Positions 1 to 10,368 of a stretch of 57,237 nucleotides of DNA are shown piece after piece. Source of the stretch: Gonium pectorale (taxonomy: Eukaryota; Chlorophyta; Chlorophyceae; Chlamydomonadales; Volvocaceae); the NCBI GenBank assembly GCA_001584585.1, contig LSYV01000052.1:56812-114048 (forward strand), given 5' to 3'. Each line of letters opens with the position of its first letter. Within the stretch, counting starts at the first letter, position 1. The notes under the pieces are model-generated. The model searched no databases, had not been told where the DNA came from, and was given only the letters and a program-made list of their open reading frames with translations. The position numbers and the translations under genes were made by a program.

Positions 1-851
1 GCCCTCGCCGCTATCTGCGTCGATCTCTGCCTCGTCGCTTCCCCGCCAATCGGCAGCCACCGGCATCAACGTCGGCGCTGGTGCCGCCGTGCTGGCGGCT
101 GTGCCGCTACCGCTCACTGCCGGCGGCGCCGCCACCGCAGCAGCCGGCGCGGCCGGCGTGACAAACTCCCGCGCCACAACGTTCAATTTTGGGGCGCTCG
201 CCGCGGCGGTGGCTGCTCCCACGGCCAAAGGCACGGCAGTGGTGGCGGCGGCGGCGGCCAACGAGGGCGGTTTGAACTCGGGCGCAGCCAGGTTGAATTG
301 CAGGTTGGAGGCCGAAGCCGCCGCCGGTGTTCCAACTGACACATGGGAGGCCGGCGGCTTGAACTCGCGCGCGCTGACGTTCAGACTGGCGGCGAGGGAG
401 GAGGAGGCGCCGCCAGCGGCGGCCGGCGGTTTGAACTCCTGCGCTCCAACGTTGAGTGCTGCCGCGCTGCCGCCGCCGCTGTCCGGCGCCGGGAGTTTAA
501 ACTCCTTCGCGCTGACGTTTAGGCTGGCGCTTCCCGCCGCACCCCCACCGCCGCTCCCAGCAGCGTCAGGGCCCGCGCCGCCGCTGGAGATGCGAGCCCA
601 CGTCGGGACGAACTCCCGTGCTGCGACATTGAAGCTCGCCTCTGTGGCCCCTCCCACCGAGCAAGGGGCAGCCGCAGCCGCGGATGCCACCGACGCGGCC
701 TGCTCACTCCCTGACTCGGCCGCCGCGTGCTGTTGCGGCTGCTGCTGTGTAGGGTCTTTGATCTGCAGGATGCGTTTGGGTCGCGGCTGCGCGGGTGGCA
801 GCTCCACCAGGCCTGAGAACATGACTCCGCCTTGCCAGGGCCCGGGCTCTC
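1..851 (-). CDS. PAM2-repeat protein, possibly eIF4G-like (partial, runs off left edge)
   Basis: An open minus-strand frame (codon starts at positions divisible by 3) continues past base 1. Its upstream limit is a good acceptor, a pyrimidine tract ending CTGCAG at 857-852, so the exon probably starts at 851; a Met at 822 is the alternative start. The protein begins VMFSGLVELPP, then KRILQIKDP, a basic-IxIxDP pattern like that in the N-terminal part of eIF4G proteins. Six copies of a PAM2-like motif (consensus LNVxAxEFxPP) follow, near 601-636, 490-530, 424-462, 352-390, 268-303 and 154-195, separated by Ala/Gly-rich linkers. PAM2 motifs bind the MLLE domain of poly(A)-binding protein. All six are in one frame with the core Asn, Ala, Glu and Phe mostly kept, so this is real coding sequence. 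The eIF4G assignment is an inference; another PABP partner is possible. The MIF4G core would lie outside the window. Confidence 0.6.
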
Positions 852-3186
852 CTGCAGGAGGACCAGGAGGTAGGGGCAGGCCGGTATGGAATTGGGTCGC
901 ATGGGTTCAGCGTCCATGCCCGTGAGGACTAGATGGGGCTCAACCCTGGGATGTGGCGTCGCGTGACTGATGATCCCAGCACAAGATCCCAGTGCGCACA
1001 CCCCCACACACGAACAAATGCCCCTGTCCATCCATCTCCAAGGCAATTCTGGACCGGTAAGAGGTCAGCGAACTCAAGGCGCCATTACAAACGCATTATC
1101 ACCAGGTGCAGCGAATGCTTGTCGTGCGTGCAACCAAGCAAAACCCAAGAACGGTGGCATCCTCCCTCGCATGGTCCGACCGTTTCCCATCCCGTCGCTC
1201 ACCACGCCGCCCTCCCCTTCACGGTCAGTCTTAGGGAATGCTAGCTAAGCTGAGAGACCCCCTCGTGGAGAGCGCTCGTGTCCTGTCTGACGCCATGGGA
1301 GAAGGAGGACAAGGAGGGCAGGGAACAGGCGCCAAAGCGACAAAAGAGTTGGTACGGATGTCAATTGCGTATGGCGTTCATCCTCGGGGTAAGCGGCGAA
1401 CGACATTCAGCAGAGACGGAGGGCTGCAGCAGGGTGCACCAGGCTGCAGCCCGTCAAGTTCCCCCACGCGCATCGTTCGCATAATGCATAAGAACAACGC
1501 TTAAAGACAGGCGGGGCACGTGCACGTCTGCGCAGCCACCCGATGGCATCGCGCGCCAAAACAAAGCCGCCAAGGCCACGCACTCCAATCCCACCTTCGT
1601 CTGATGTCAATCATGGGCCATATGGCCTAGATCATCAGCAAAGGGTCGGAAAGGCCGACACTCTAGTGAGGTGCGCAGCTGCCACCCGTTCTTTGGTCAT
1701 GGATAGAACATCGCAATGATCACCTTCAACATCTACCTGGCTGCGGCCTCGGGGCGCTCGGAAACAGAGTTCGCGATAACCAGTACACCGACGCATCAGC
1801 AATGGTTTTCTATTATATCTTGCTATTGGTTATTACGCCTATGACTTACAGCACTGCATCGCAGCCCTGTTACCAATCCAACAAAGGAAGGTTCCAGCCA
1901 GCGACTGGCAGGCTTGCAAAGTTAAACTAGCAGTCATTTTACATGGATGTATAGGCCGCATCAACTGCACACGAAGCGGCTGTGTAGACTTCACTGTTGC
2001 CTCACTCCCAACGAGTCCCAAGTCCTCGGCATTGCGGCTTTGGACAGCGAGGCATACAGTGCAATTAAAATGAGCGCTGGGAGGTAGGGAGGCACGGAGC
2101 CAGGTCCACAAGCCGGTGACGACCCGCGATTCTTACGTGCTGCTGCAGCTGCTGCCACCGTTGGGTCCAGCGGACCATCGGGAGTCCGAGAGGGGGACCA
2201 ACCTATCCAAACGTGCGATTCCTTACTCAGAATAGGAGAGGCTGTGTTCGAGCTGGTGCGGCGCCCTGCCAGAAGCGGTCTGTCCCGTCTGTCCCCTGCC
2301 GCCACCTGATTAACCACGCCATACTGCCCGAAGTACAAAAGGGCACTATGTCCGACAGCGCTCATCATGCCGCAGACTTTCAGCAACACGGCCTCTCAGA
2401 ACTAGGAGCTACCCGCCACACGATGCGCAGAATTCCACGAAGCCACCTTGACCAGCAGAGAAGTCAGCCCACCGTTCGCAGCCGCACAAACACGAAACCA
2501 AACCGTGAACGTGAGGGGATACCAGACAACCAAGACACTGCAACCGCCATTATGTCAGTTCCAGTGATCACTTCACCAGTCGCAAACGCACGGCGCAGCG
2601 CGGTTATGTACATAATTCTCGCACGGTGTCGATAAACAATCCGAATACGATCCAAACCGAGGCTCGGCACGCATGCAGGTCATACCCCGCTTCACAGCGG
2701 ACCTACAATATGACACGTGGCACTGCATGCGCAAAGGCATTGCCCAAACATCAAACAAGAACAGTGCCTGTACAAAAGGACGACAGCTACACATTACGTA
2801 TGTCGAACGGCGTGTATCAACTAGGCACGACCGGGACGGCGTGCCAGGTCGTTCTAAAGGTCTCGCCCCGCATGGCTGGGCTAGCGCTGACACGCCATCC
2901 TATACACATCCAGAGCTTGGTTGTAGCTGGGAGTCGCTTTCGGGCCGACCACGGGACATGGCACGGCCCCGGCTTTCATAGCACGCAGACTGCCTGCATT
3001 GCACCCGAATGGGATGAACGAGGCTGCGCCGAGCGGTGGCGCCTTCAGACGCAGCGACGGAGCCTTATGCAAAGCGGCCCATCGGGACCCGCCCTCACTG
3101 TACGCCACGTGAGACGCGACACGACGCGACGCCACGTGGAGCCAAGCCTCACAATGGCGTCGAGCAACCCCAGGGGCAAACAGTCC
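852..3186. other. intergenic or upstream-exon region, no gene seen
   Basis: This stretch lies between the PAM2-protein exon and the stop of BTB-A. It should hold upstream exons or the promoter of the minus-strand PAM2 gene and the 3' UTR of BTB-A. I could not identify a conserved exon. A TTACA (TGTAA on the minus strand) occurs near 1847 and another near 1085, both rather far from the BTB-A stop. Confidence 0.4.
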
Positions 3187-5310
3187 TCACAGGTAGCCCC
3201 GCTCATCCTCGTCGAACGCCATCTCCAGATTGTGCAGCCGCTCCGTCAGGCTGCCCCGCCGACGGGCGCCGCGGCCCGGCGGCGTCAGCCTGGCGGCGCT
3301 GTACGCCGCCACCGCCAGTGGTGTCGGCTTTGCCGCCGCCGCTGCCACCAGCTCTGCCGCCGTGGCCGGGTCGGCCGCCGCCAGCTCCTCCACCAGGCCC
3401 GGAGCCGCTGCGGTCACCGCCGCCTCGGGGTTCCGGAGCGCATGCGCCTTGAGCTCCGAAACTAGCCGTGTCATGTGGTGCCGCTCCGCCCACAGCAGGT
3501 CCGCCAGCGCGGTGGCGGCGGTGCAGGCCGCCAGCAGGCGCGCCGCCAGGTGGCGGCAGACGACCTCCGGCATCAGCAGCCGGCCCGCCAGCTCAGCCGC
3601 GGGCCGCAGAAGCGAGTCCGGTACGTCTGGCACCCCGCTGTACACGTACTTGAGGAGCGCCTCCAGCGCTTCCGGGTCGGCTCCCGGCAGCTCGGTCTCG
3701 GCGAAGGGCGTCCCGTGGGTCGCGGCTCCCTCCGCAAACCCGCTGTCCGGCGCCAGCAGGTGCTTAAAGTAATCGGAGCGGAGGGACAGCAGCGAGCGGT
3801 GAGCCAGGAAGGCCCGCGGCCCCACGCGTACGGTCAGGACGTCGCCGCCGGCTGAGGCGTCCCCAGCCTTCGGCGGGGTCAGGGGCTGCGCCAGCTCCCC
3901 GCCGCCACCAGCAACACCGCCGCTTGCGCTGCCACCACCAGCGTCGGCGGCGGCGGCGCGCCCCAGAGTGCTCCACAACATGGCGATCGGCGACGCGCCG
4001 CACACCGCCAGGGCGGTCCGGTAGCCCACTGGCAGGAAGGCCATGCCCTCGTTGCGGACCGGCGGCGGCGGCAGCGACGCCACAGTGCTGACCCCCCGCT
4101 GCGAGTCCACGAGCCGCAGCTGCCGGCTGCTGCCGCTGTCGAGCACGTACAGCCGGCGATTCGGACCCGCCACCATGCCGGTGATGCAGGCGAACAGGGC
4201 CGACGGTCCCGGGCCGTCCACCTGCGCACCGCAAGGAGTGGTGATCCACGCGCCCGCAACCAGCTCCGGAGCCGACCCGCCGCCAACACCAACGCCGCGG
4301 CCGCCGCCGCCGACATCAAGGTCCGGAAAGCCAAAGACGCCGCCGCCGTGGCTGCAGTCGCTGCCGCCGCCGCTGCTCCGCCGGCCGAGGCCGAGGCCGG
4401 CGCCTCCGCCGCAGCTGCTGCGGTTGCGGCAGCGTGCACCGGGTGGCGCGGTCAGCGACACGCGGCAGACAGCGAAGCGCGTGCAGGCGAGGAGCTCCTC
4501 CGCCTCGCAGTCGAAGGCGAGGGCCACCCAGTCGCCGTGGTGGGGCGCGGAGCCTGCCAGCGTGGTCACCTCGCAGCCCTGGGCCTCACTCCACGACGGC
4601 GGCAAGGCCCCGCTGCCGCTCACCGAGTCCATCCAGCTGTCGGCATCAGGCGGCGAGTCGGGGAAGTCCGGGGACAGAAAGCCCGTCGACGCAGCCGAGG
4701 ACGAGAAGCTGCTGCCCCAGCTGCCGCCACCAGCGCCACCGCGTCCGGGGCTGGCGCCGTGGCTGTGTGCGGCCGCGGCTGTGGCGGCTGCCTCACCGCC
4801 GCTGGCGCCGCCGTGGCCATGTGCGGCTGCGGCGCTGGCGCCGCGCGGGCCCATGACTAGCTTGCGGATGCGGCGGTCCTCTGCCGCGTATATGGTGTCG
4901 AAGCCGTCCGAGGACATGGCCCGGATCTCCCCGAAGCTGGCCTCGGGACCGGGGCCGTCGTCGGCGCCAGAGTGGCCCCGGTTCCCCGCCACGAGGCTCA
5001 CCACGTTGGAGCTGTCCAGCCGCATGACTGCGTGGCCCTCCACAAAGTAGATGCTGTTTGTGGCGGGCACGTAGACGGGCGAGTGGTAGCCGCGAGTGGT
5101 CTCGTACACGTCACCCCGGGCACTCCGCAGGAAGGGGATAGGCGGGCCGAGGCGGAACGACGGCTCGCCGTCCGTACAATCGTCGTGCAGGAGCTCCCGT
5201 ACGTCGTATGTGAGGAATACGAGCGCCTGGGCCGGGCCGACGCCACCGGGGCGCGGTCGCACCACGACGCCGGTGGCCGTCTTGGAGTGGGTCAGCAGCT
5301 GTCTCTGCAT
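3187..5310 (-). CDS. BTB/POZ domain protein with NHL-like propeller (BTB-A)
   Basis: A single-exon gene of 707 residues. The frame extends 66 codons further upstream to 5508, but the Met at 5310 (MQRQLLTHSKTATGVVVRP) aligns with the starts of both paralogues in this window, so I chose it. Residues about 20-400 carry propeller-like segments: SPVYVPATNSIYFVEGHAVM, then VSLVAGNRGHSGADDGPGPE, then a YAAEDRRIRKL strand typical of NHL/six-bladed propellers. The BTB fold starts near residue 493 (VRVGPRAFLAHRSLL, DYFKHLLAPDSGF) and is followed by a BACK-like helical tail (LADLLWAERHHMTRLVSELK). BTB proteins usually dimerise and serve as CUL3 ligase adaptors, but no partner can be read from sequence. 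Gly/Ala/Ser-rich loops separate the blades. It is head-to-head with BTB-B. Confidence 0.85.
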   Translation of the reverse strand: MQRQLLTHSKTATGVVVRPRPGGVGPAQALVFLTYDVRELLHDDCTDGEPSFRLGPPIPFLRSARGDVYETTRGYHSPVYVPATNSIYFVEGHAVMRLDSSNVVSLVAGNRGHSGADDGPGPEASFGEIRAMSSDGFDTIYAAEDRRIRKLVMGPRGASAAAAHGHGGASGGEAAATAAAAHSHGASPGRGGAGGGSWGSSFSSSAASTGFLSPDFPDSPPDADSWMDSVSGSGALPPSWSEAQGCEVTTLAGSAPHHGDWVALAFDCEAEELLACTRFAVCRVSLTAPPGARCRNRSSCGGGAGLGLGRRSSGGGSDCSHGGGVFGFPDLDVGGGGRGVGVGGGSAPELVAGAWITTPCGAQVDGPGPSALFACITGMVAGPNRRLYVLDSGSSRQLRLVDSQRGVSTVASLPPPPVRNEGMAFLPVGYRTALAVCGASPIAMLWSTLGRAAAADAGGGSASGGVAGGGGELAQPLTPPKAGDASAGGDVLTVRVGPRAFLAHRSLLSLRSDYFKHLLAPDSGFAEGAATHGTPFAETELPGADPEALEALLKYVYSGVPDVPDSLLRPAAELAGRLLMPEVVCRHLAARLLAACTAATALADLLWAERHHMTRLVSELKAHALRNPEAAVTAAAPGLVEELAAADPATAAELVAAAAAKPTPLAVAAYSAARLTPPGRGARRRGSLTERLHNLEMAFDEDERGYL

Positions 5311-7405
5311 GCTGGCCTGGCTGCTCAAGGAGTTTAGGTGGAGCGTAGCCCGGCAGGCGGGCAAGGTGCTACGAGGTCCTTCGCGGCACGGTGCGCACTG
5401 AACGGAGCGAGGCCTGCGCACAGCACCGGGGCGCGGGGAAGAGCCGGGCGGCGCTGCGTTGGGCGGCAAGGCGAGGTGAGCAGGCTTAGAACGCGCCAAC
5501 CTCCTCAACAGGTTGGGGAAATGGTTTCATGGGTGGTGATGGGAGAGCAACTGAGCAAGTGGCAGCGACTACTGGCAAAGGATACCCAGGCCTGGTACAT
5601 GTTCTGCGCAGGACAGATCGCCTGGCACGGCAAGGCGGGCCACGCATTCATTGTTAGACAGCGGGGAGTCGCTTTCACCTCTTAAGGGTTACTCGGAGGG
5701 ATTATCCCGAAGCACCACGGGGGGAGCAAGCCGCGCAGTAGTAGGAGCCTACGAACTGGAAAATGCACAAGGTAACTCACATTCAGACATCATGCCGATG
5801 TGAGCAGCAGCAGCACAGCGGGAACGGGATGTTACAGGGAGGTCCGGACCGGGCCGGGAGGACCGGAGGGCTAGCAAGCGCGGCGTGACGGTTTGGGCGT
5901 GGCCTGGCATCCCCGCCAAGAACGACACCGTGCGAAAATACTAGGAATGATCCTATGCTGCAAAATGCACTACACTGGTGCACAGTGCGGTCGGCTCACC
6001 CGACCTTCGCGCCTTCCTGATTCGGAGTCTACGCACGCCTTTGGGTGTACGTAATGTTCCAATGCTGAATAGTAAAATTGGACTGCCGATTTGCTGTGAA
6101 CTAGTAAACAAGGTGTGATAGCAGTGTATGTATGATATCGCACGAGCACACGAAAAAACTGTTTCTGGAAATTGCTGCGTGCTCCTGAACACGGTGACGT
6201 TGTATGTATGTGCGTGGGCAACGGTATCGAAACGACCAACTGACGGTCCTGTCACAGGCTCACAGCGTCACAGGTCACAGCAAGTTCACTTGGGGTGATT
6301 CCGGAAGGGTACGGTCCCTCCATGTCAGTGGATGACGGGTCATAGGTCACATCCGGGGGGCATCGGCACGCCTACATGTCAGCCTGTCAACGGTGCGTTT
6401 GATGCCGCCACTCCTGGTGTGCATGCCAAACACCGACACTACAGAAGGCATGCAATCGGCGATTAATTCGGCCACCCGCACGGCTCAGAAGCATGTCCCT
6501 ATGTTCCAATTTGCAAGCAGCAGTAGCAGGGCAGTTGTGTCAAAGGTTTCGGCATAAGGATAGACATGGTGTAACTGGGTGTAACTCGTGCCGACGGGAG
6601 GCTATGGAGAGGATGTCCCTACGACACGTTACACCAAATTACGCCATGGAGGAAATGCTGCGATGCGGACGGTGTCGCCAGCAACGACCTGCCACTCCCC
6701 CCTCACCGCGTTCCAAGTGATCAAGCTGCTTTGCCGTGCTCCTCATGTTGCGCTTTTGCGCAAACCTCTCTCGGCACTCCCCTCGAGGCAAAGCGCACTT
6801 CCGCGCCTGCCTCGGCTAAGCAACAGCAGGCGTTTGTCGACAACTTGACATCCATCTGGACAGGACACCGCCCGGCAGTCGAGGGTTTCCGGTCGAAACT
6901 GTGGCTTCTTCCGGCCCCTCAGAGCTACTGCTGGCAGGCCGCCAGGTGCTCGGTCACTGACGGCACGGGCCGAGGCAGGCACAACCCAGCACGGCCCTAC
7001 TGCCAAGCTCTGAGAGGCATGCGAGCGATGGGCCCTCACAAACAAGTGAACGAACGATTGCCGGTCTCGAGGCCCCAGTGAACCGCTCCAGGCAAGTGCG
7101 AGGCCCGCACAATTGCGCGACTGTCACGAGGTGCTGCGCGTGGGTCATCGCGCCCTTCCGCTTCCCAAGGAGAGCATGGGGAGGGACCTACTGCCGTGGG
7201 TGGGCGCACTGCGCCGCTTGGGGTTGCCGCACAAGCGAGGGCCCCGCCTCGTCATCCCCTTCGCTAACGACCCCCACCCTTGCTTGCAAGCAGAGCCCTA
7301 TTGTGTTCCCCGACAGCGCCCTTCCTTCTACCATCCATGTCCCACTCGTTGAACCACGCAGGCGCTCCCCGCGTATTAGTGTAGCCGCGAGCTCGAGGTC
7401 CCCGG
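5311..7405. promoter_or_regulatory. bidirectional promoter region between BTB-A and BTB-B
   Basis: About 2.1 kb separates the divergent start codons of two paralogues. It must contain both 5' UTRs and promoters. The base composition is less GC-rich than the coding flanks, especially 5940-6200. I saw no gene, and no clear TATA box or long repeat. Confidence 0.45.
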
Positions 7406-9427
7406 ATGCTTCGCTGCAGCCTCTCGCTGCCGCGGCCAGCCCACGGTATCGTGGTGCGGCCCGCCCCCGCCACCGGCGCCGCGGCCGATGCCTCCGCAAG
7501 TGCCAGTGCCGAAGCCTCCGCCGCGGGCCACACGGCCAACGCCAGTATCGCCATCCGGGGGTCTGTGCAGGCGCTGGTGCTGCTGGGCGTCCAATCGTGT
7601 CAGTTCCGGCTCCTGGAGGGCGGCAGCAATGGCGAGCCCTACGCCATCGGCGCCGCACTGCCGCTCGTGGACCGCGCAGCGCCCGCCGCTGCCCCCGGCG
7701 GCCAGCAGCTTCCCTACGACCCGCGCAACGCCCGCTGCCCCGTCTACGACCCTGCCACGGACTGTGTGTACTTCGCCGAGGGGACCGCCATCATGCGGCT
7801 GGACGGCGGTAACGGCGTGAGCCTGGTGGCGGGCAGCCGAGAGGTGTGGGGCTCCGACGACGGCGTGGGGGCAGACGCCCGCTTCTGGGACATCCGTTCG
7901 CTCACGGTCGACGGCACGGGCTCGCTGTTCGTCGCGGAGCCGCGGTGCATCCGCAAGGTGGCGCTCCGCCCCGCGCCCTCGGTTGGGTCGAACCCCGCAG
8001 GGGGGTGGGATGGGAAGGCGATAAGCCGAGCCGACAACGGCGGCGGCAGCAGCTGCACTGCCGAGGCAAGCGCCGACTGCGCCGTCACGACACTGCCGAA
8101 CTCGGCGCCCAAGGAGAAGACCTGGGTTGCCGTCGCTTACGACGCGTCGGCTGGGGAGCTGCTGGCCGCGACCGACCGGGCCATCTGCTGCCTGCAGCTG
8201 CCGCCGTCGCCACCCTGTGCGAGCTCCGGTGAAAAAGGCGGCGGACCGACCCGCTCCAGAACCATCTCTACCTCCTCAGTCACCTCCATTTCTGCCTCCA
8301 CCGCTGCGGCTGGTGGCGACTCAGTGGTTCCTGAGCCGCTGCTCGTCGCAGGCGACTGGTCCATGTGGGCTCAGCTAGACGGCAACGGCGCCGCCGCCCG
8401 TTTCCACACCGTCTACGGCCTCCTGCCCGTATCGCATCGCCGGGTGTTCGTCCTGGACAATGATAGCGTACGAGTAATGGGGCCGCAGCGCTGCGTCCGT
8501 ACGCTCGCAAACAGGGTCCTGCCGGCGTACCCGCACGGCGCGCCGTACATGGCCGTACTGCCTGGCGGTTGCCTGGCGGTTTGCGGTTCGGACACCGACC
8601 ACAAGCTGCACCTGATCGGCGGCGGCATCACACCCATCGGGGGCCCGCTCCTGGCCGGCCAGGTCGGCAGCCCTGCCGGCGCCAGGTTGGGCAAGCTCCT
8701 GGCACTCCCGCAGCCTTTGCCATGGAAAGGTGGCGAGGCCGATCCGACGGACAACGTATCCAGCAGCAGTAGCAGCAGCAGCAGCAGCAGGGGCAACTTC
8801 TCCACGAGCAGTTCCGACTCATCCTGGTGCCGCAACGGCAGCGGCATTGCTAGTCGCGGCCGTGATGGCATCGGAGGGAACGCGGCGGCGGCGGCCGCCA
8901 CCGCTGCTGCAGCCATCGTGGCCGTCCGCGTGGGCCCGCGGACCTTCCTGGCTCACCGCTCGCTGCTGTCCCTCCGCTCCGACTACTTCAAGCACCTGCT
9001 GGCGCCGGACAGCGGGTTTGCGGAGGGAGCCGCGACCCACGGGACGCCCTTCGCCGAGACCGAGCTGCCGGGAGCCGACCCGGACGCGTTCGAGCTCCTG
9101 CTTGAGCACATGTACACTGGCACCCTGTCAGTGCCCAGCGCACTCCTGCGCCCTACGGCTGAGCTGGCGGGCCAGCTCCTGATGCCGGGCGTATGCTCAC
9201 AGCTGAAGCAGCAGCTGCTGGAGGAAAGCTCGGCGGCCAGCGTGGTTGGGGACCTGCTGTGGGCGGAGAAGCACAGCCTCACAGACCTGCTGGAGGACCT
9301 GAAGGCCTTCTTCGTGCGCAACCGGCGGGAGGTGGCGGAGGCGGCGCCGGGGGCGGTGGCGGAGCTGGCCGAGTCCAGTCCAGGCCTGGCGGCCCAACTG
9401 ATTCTGCAGCTGTCTTCAGCGCTGTGA
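7406..9427 (+). CDS. BTB/POZ domain protein with NHL-like propeller (BTB-B)
   Basis: A single-exon gene of 673 residues. The start MLRCSLSLPRPAHGIVVRP lines up with the starts of BTB-A and BTB-C. The propeller half keeps the family landmarks CPVYDPATDCVYFAEGTAIM, VSLVAGSREVWGSDDGVGAD and FVAEPRCIRKV. A poly-Ser tract (residues about 450-462, an AGC/AGT run at 8760-8790) precedes the BTB domain at about 505-595, which contains FLAHRSLLSLRSDYFKHLL. A BACK-like tail (GDLLWAEKHSLTDLLEDLK) ends the protein. The 140 nt of the BTB core at 8945-9084 are almost identical to BTB-A, unlike the rest of the gene. A TGTAA at 9855-9859 may end the transcript. Confidence 0.87.
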   Translation: MLRCSLSLPRPAHGIVVRPAPATGAAADASASASAEASAAGHTANASIAIRGSVQALVLLGVQSCQFRLLEGGSNGEPYAIGAALPLVDRAAPAAAPGGQQLPYDPRNARCPVYDPATDCVYFAEGTAIMRLDGGNGVSLVAGSREVWGSDDGVGADARFWDIRSLTVDGTGSLFVAEPRCIRKVALRPAPSVGSNPAGGWDGKAISRADNGGGSSCTAEASADCAVTTLPNSAPKEKTWVAVAYDASAGELLAATDRAICCLQLPPSPPCASSGEKGGGPTRSRTISTSSVTSISASTAAAGGDSVVPEPLLVAGDWSMWAQLDGNGAAARFHTVYGLLPVSHRRVFVLDNDSVRVMGPQRCVRTLANRVLPAYPHGAPYMAVLPGGCLAVCGSDTDHKLHLIGGGITPIGGPLLAGQVGSPAGARLGKLLALPQPLPWKGGEADPTDNVSSSSSSSSSSRGNFSTSSSDSSWCRNGSGIASRGRDGIGGNAAAAAATAAAAIVAVRVGPRTFLAHRSLLSLRSDYFKHLLAPDSGFAEGAATHGTPFAETELPGADPDAFELLLEHMYTGTLSVPSALLRPTAELAGQLLMPGVCSQLKQQLLEESSAASVVGDLLWAEKHSLTDLLEDLKAFFVRNRREVAEAAPGAVAELAESSPGLAAQLILQLSSAL

Positions 9428-9854
9428 GGTCGCCAGTCCAGCGGTACTGTTGGCATGAGCATGGCAGCCAGGGTGTCGTATGGGGTATGGCCAGGTTTGG
9501 GACGCTAGCCAGGAGCACGCATTTCCGTACCGTGACGCTTGCTAAGGCCTGGCCCCGTAGGGCACAGGTCTGGATTGGCGGGTGTTAAGAGAGACTTCCT
9601 CTGCGGTATACGGCTAGGTAACACTGGGACGAGTAAAGGTAACGGAACAGAGTGTGTAGCAGCATGCAAAAGGACATGCTGGCGCTCGCGGGCGCAGCCT
9701 ACGTTTTAACACAATGCTTGGCCTAGGCGGGTCCACACAGCCCATGCCTGGGCGTAGCATCTACAGCGCGGCCGCTATCACGAGCCGCCCACGTGGCCAC
9801 AATGAGATGTATGTACGCAGCACGTTGGTACAGAGCGCTGTCATAGTGACACCA

Positions 9855-9859
9855 TGTAA
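9855..9859 (+). terminator. candidate TGTAA polyadenylation signal for BTB-B
   Basis: TGTAA lies about 430 nt after the BTB-B stop. TGTAA is the standard signal in volvocine algae; assignment rests on position alone. Confidence 0.4.
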
Positions 9860-10018
9860 AACACCGCACGCGGCTCGTACGGCACTATAGCATGGCGTCG
9901 AGACGGTGGGGAACCTGGCTGCATGTGCGCTGGAACGATGCATCGCGCTCCGAGCCTCACGCGCTGCAGCCACGATGCCAAGCAGCACCAGCGAAGGCCA
10001 TCCGACCGTTGTAGCATT

Positions 10019-10023
10019 TTACA
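10019..10023 (-). terminator. candidate TGTAA polyadenylation signal for the arsenite methyltransferase
   Basis: TTACA on the plus strand gives TGTAA on the minus strand, about 350 nt after the methyltransferase stop codon. Confidence 0.45.
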
Positions 10024-10368
10024 TGCAGATGGCTTCAACCCACAATTGTGAACTGTCGATAGTGGAGTACATGCTGATTGCAAGTACGCTGCTAGTGGCA
10101 CAGTGCCGCACAAGGAGGATCCCTGCCCGACGGCAGACCCACGACGCTGCCCACACGGCCCTTGCGGCTCGGCAACCCAACACGGCTGCTGTGTGCCCAA
10201 CATAACCTGACAACAGCCCCGGTCAGTCAACTGCCAGTTGCGGAGTAACTTGTGCTAGTACCGCTTTGTGTATATGCCGCACACGGGAGGTCCCTGCCCG
10301 ACGGCAAACTCAAGAGAGCCAATTATTGACACACACCCGTGGCTACCACGCCTAGGATGATTTGCATC

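Larger units (their letters stand above)
9428..10368. other. convergent 3' region between BTB-B and the arsenite methyltransferase
   Basis: The genes on either side point towards each other, so this stretch should consist of two 3' UTRs. TGTAA on the plus strand (9855-9859) and on the minus strand (plus-strand TTACA at 10019-10023) face each other about 160 nt apart. I see no coding sequence. Confidence 0.5.

Noticed and set aside
5311..5508. N-terminal extension of BTB-A to a Met at 5508.
   Set aside because: The two paralogues both start at the position of the internal Met at 5310; the extra 66 residues have no counterpart.
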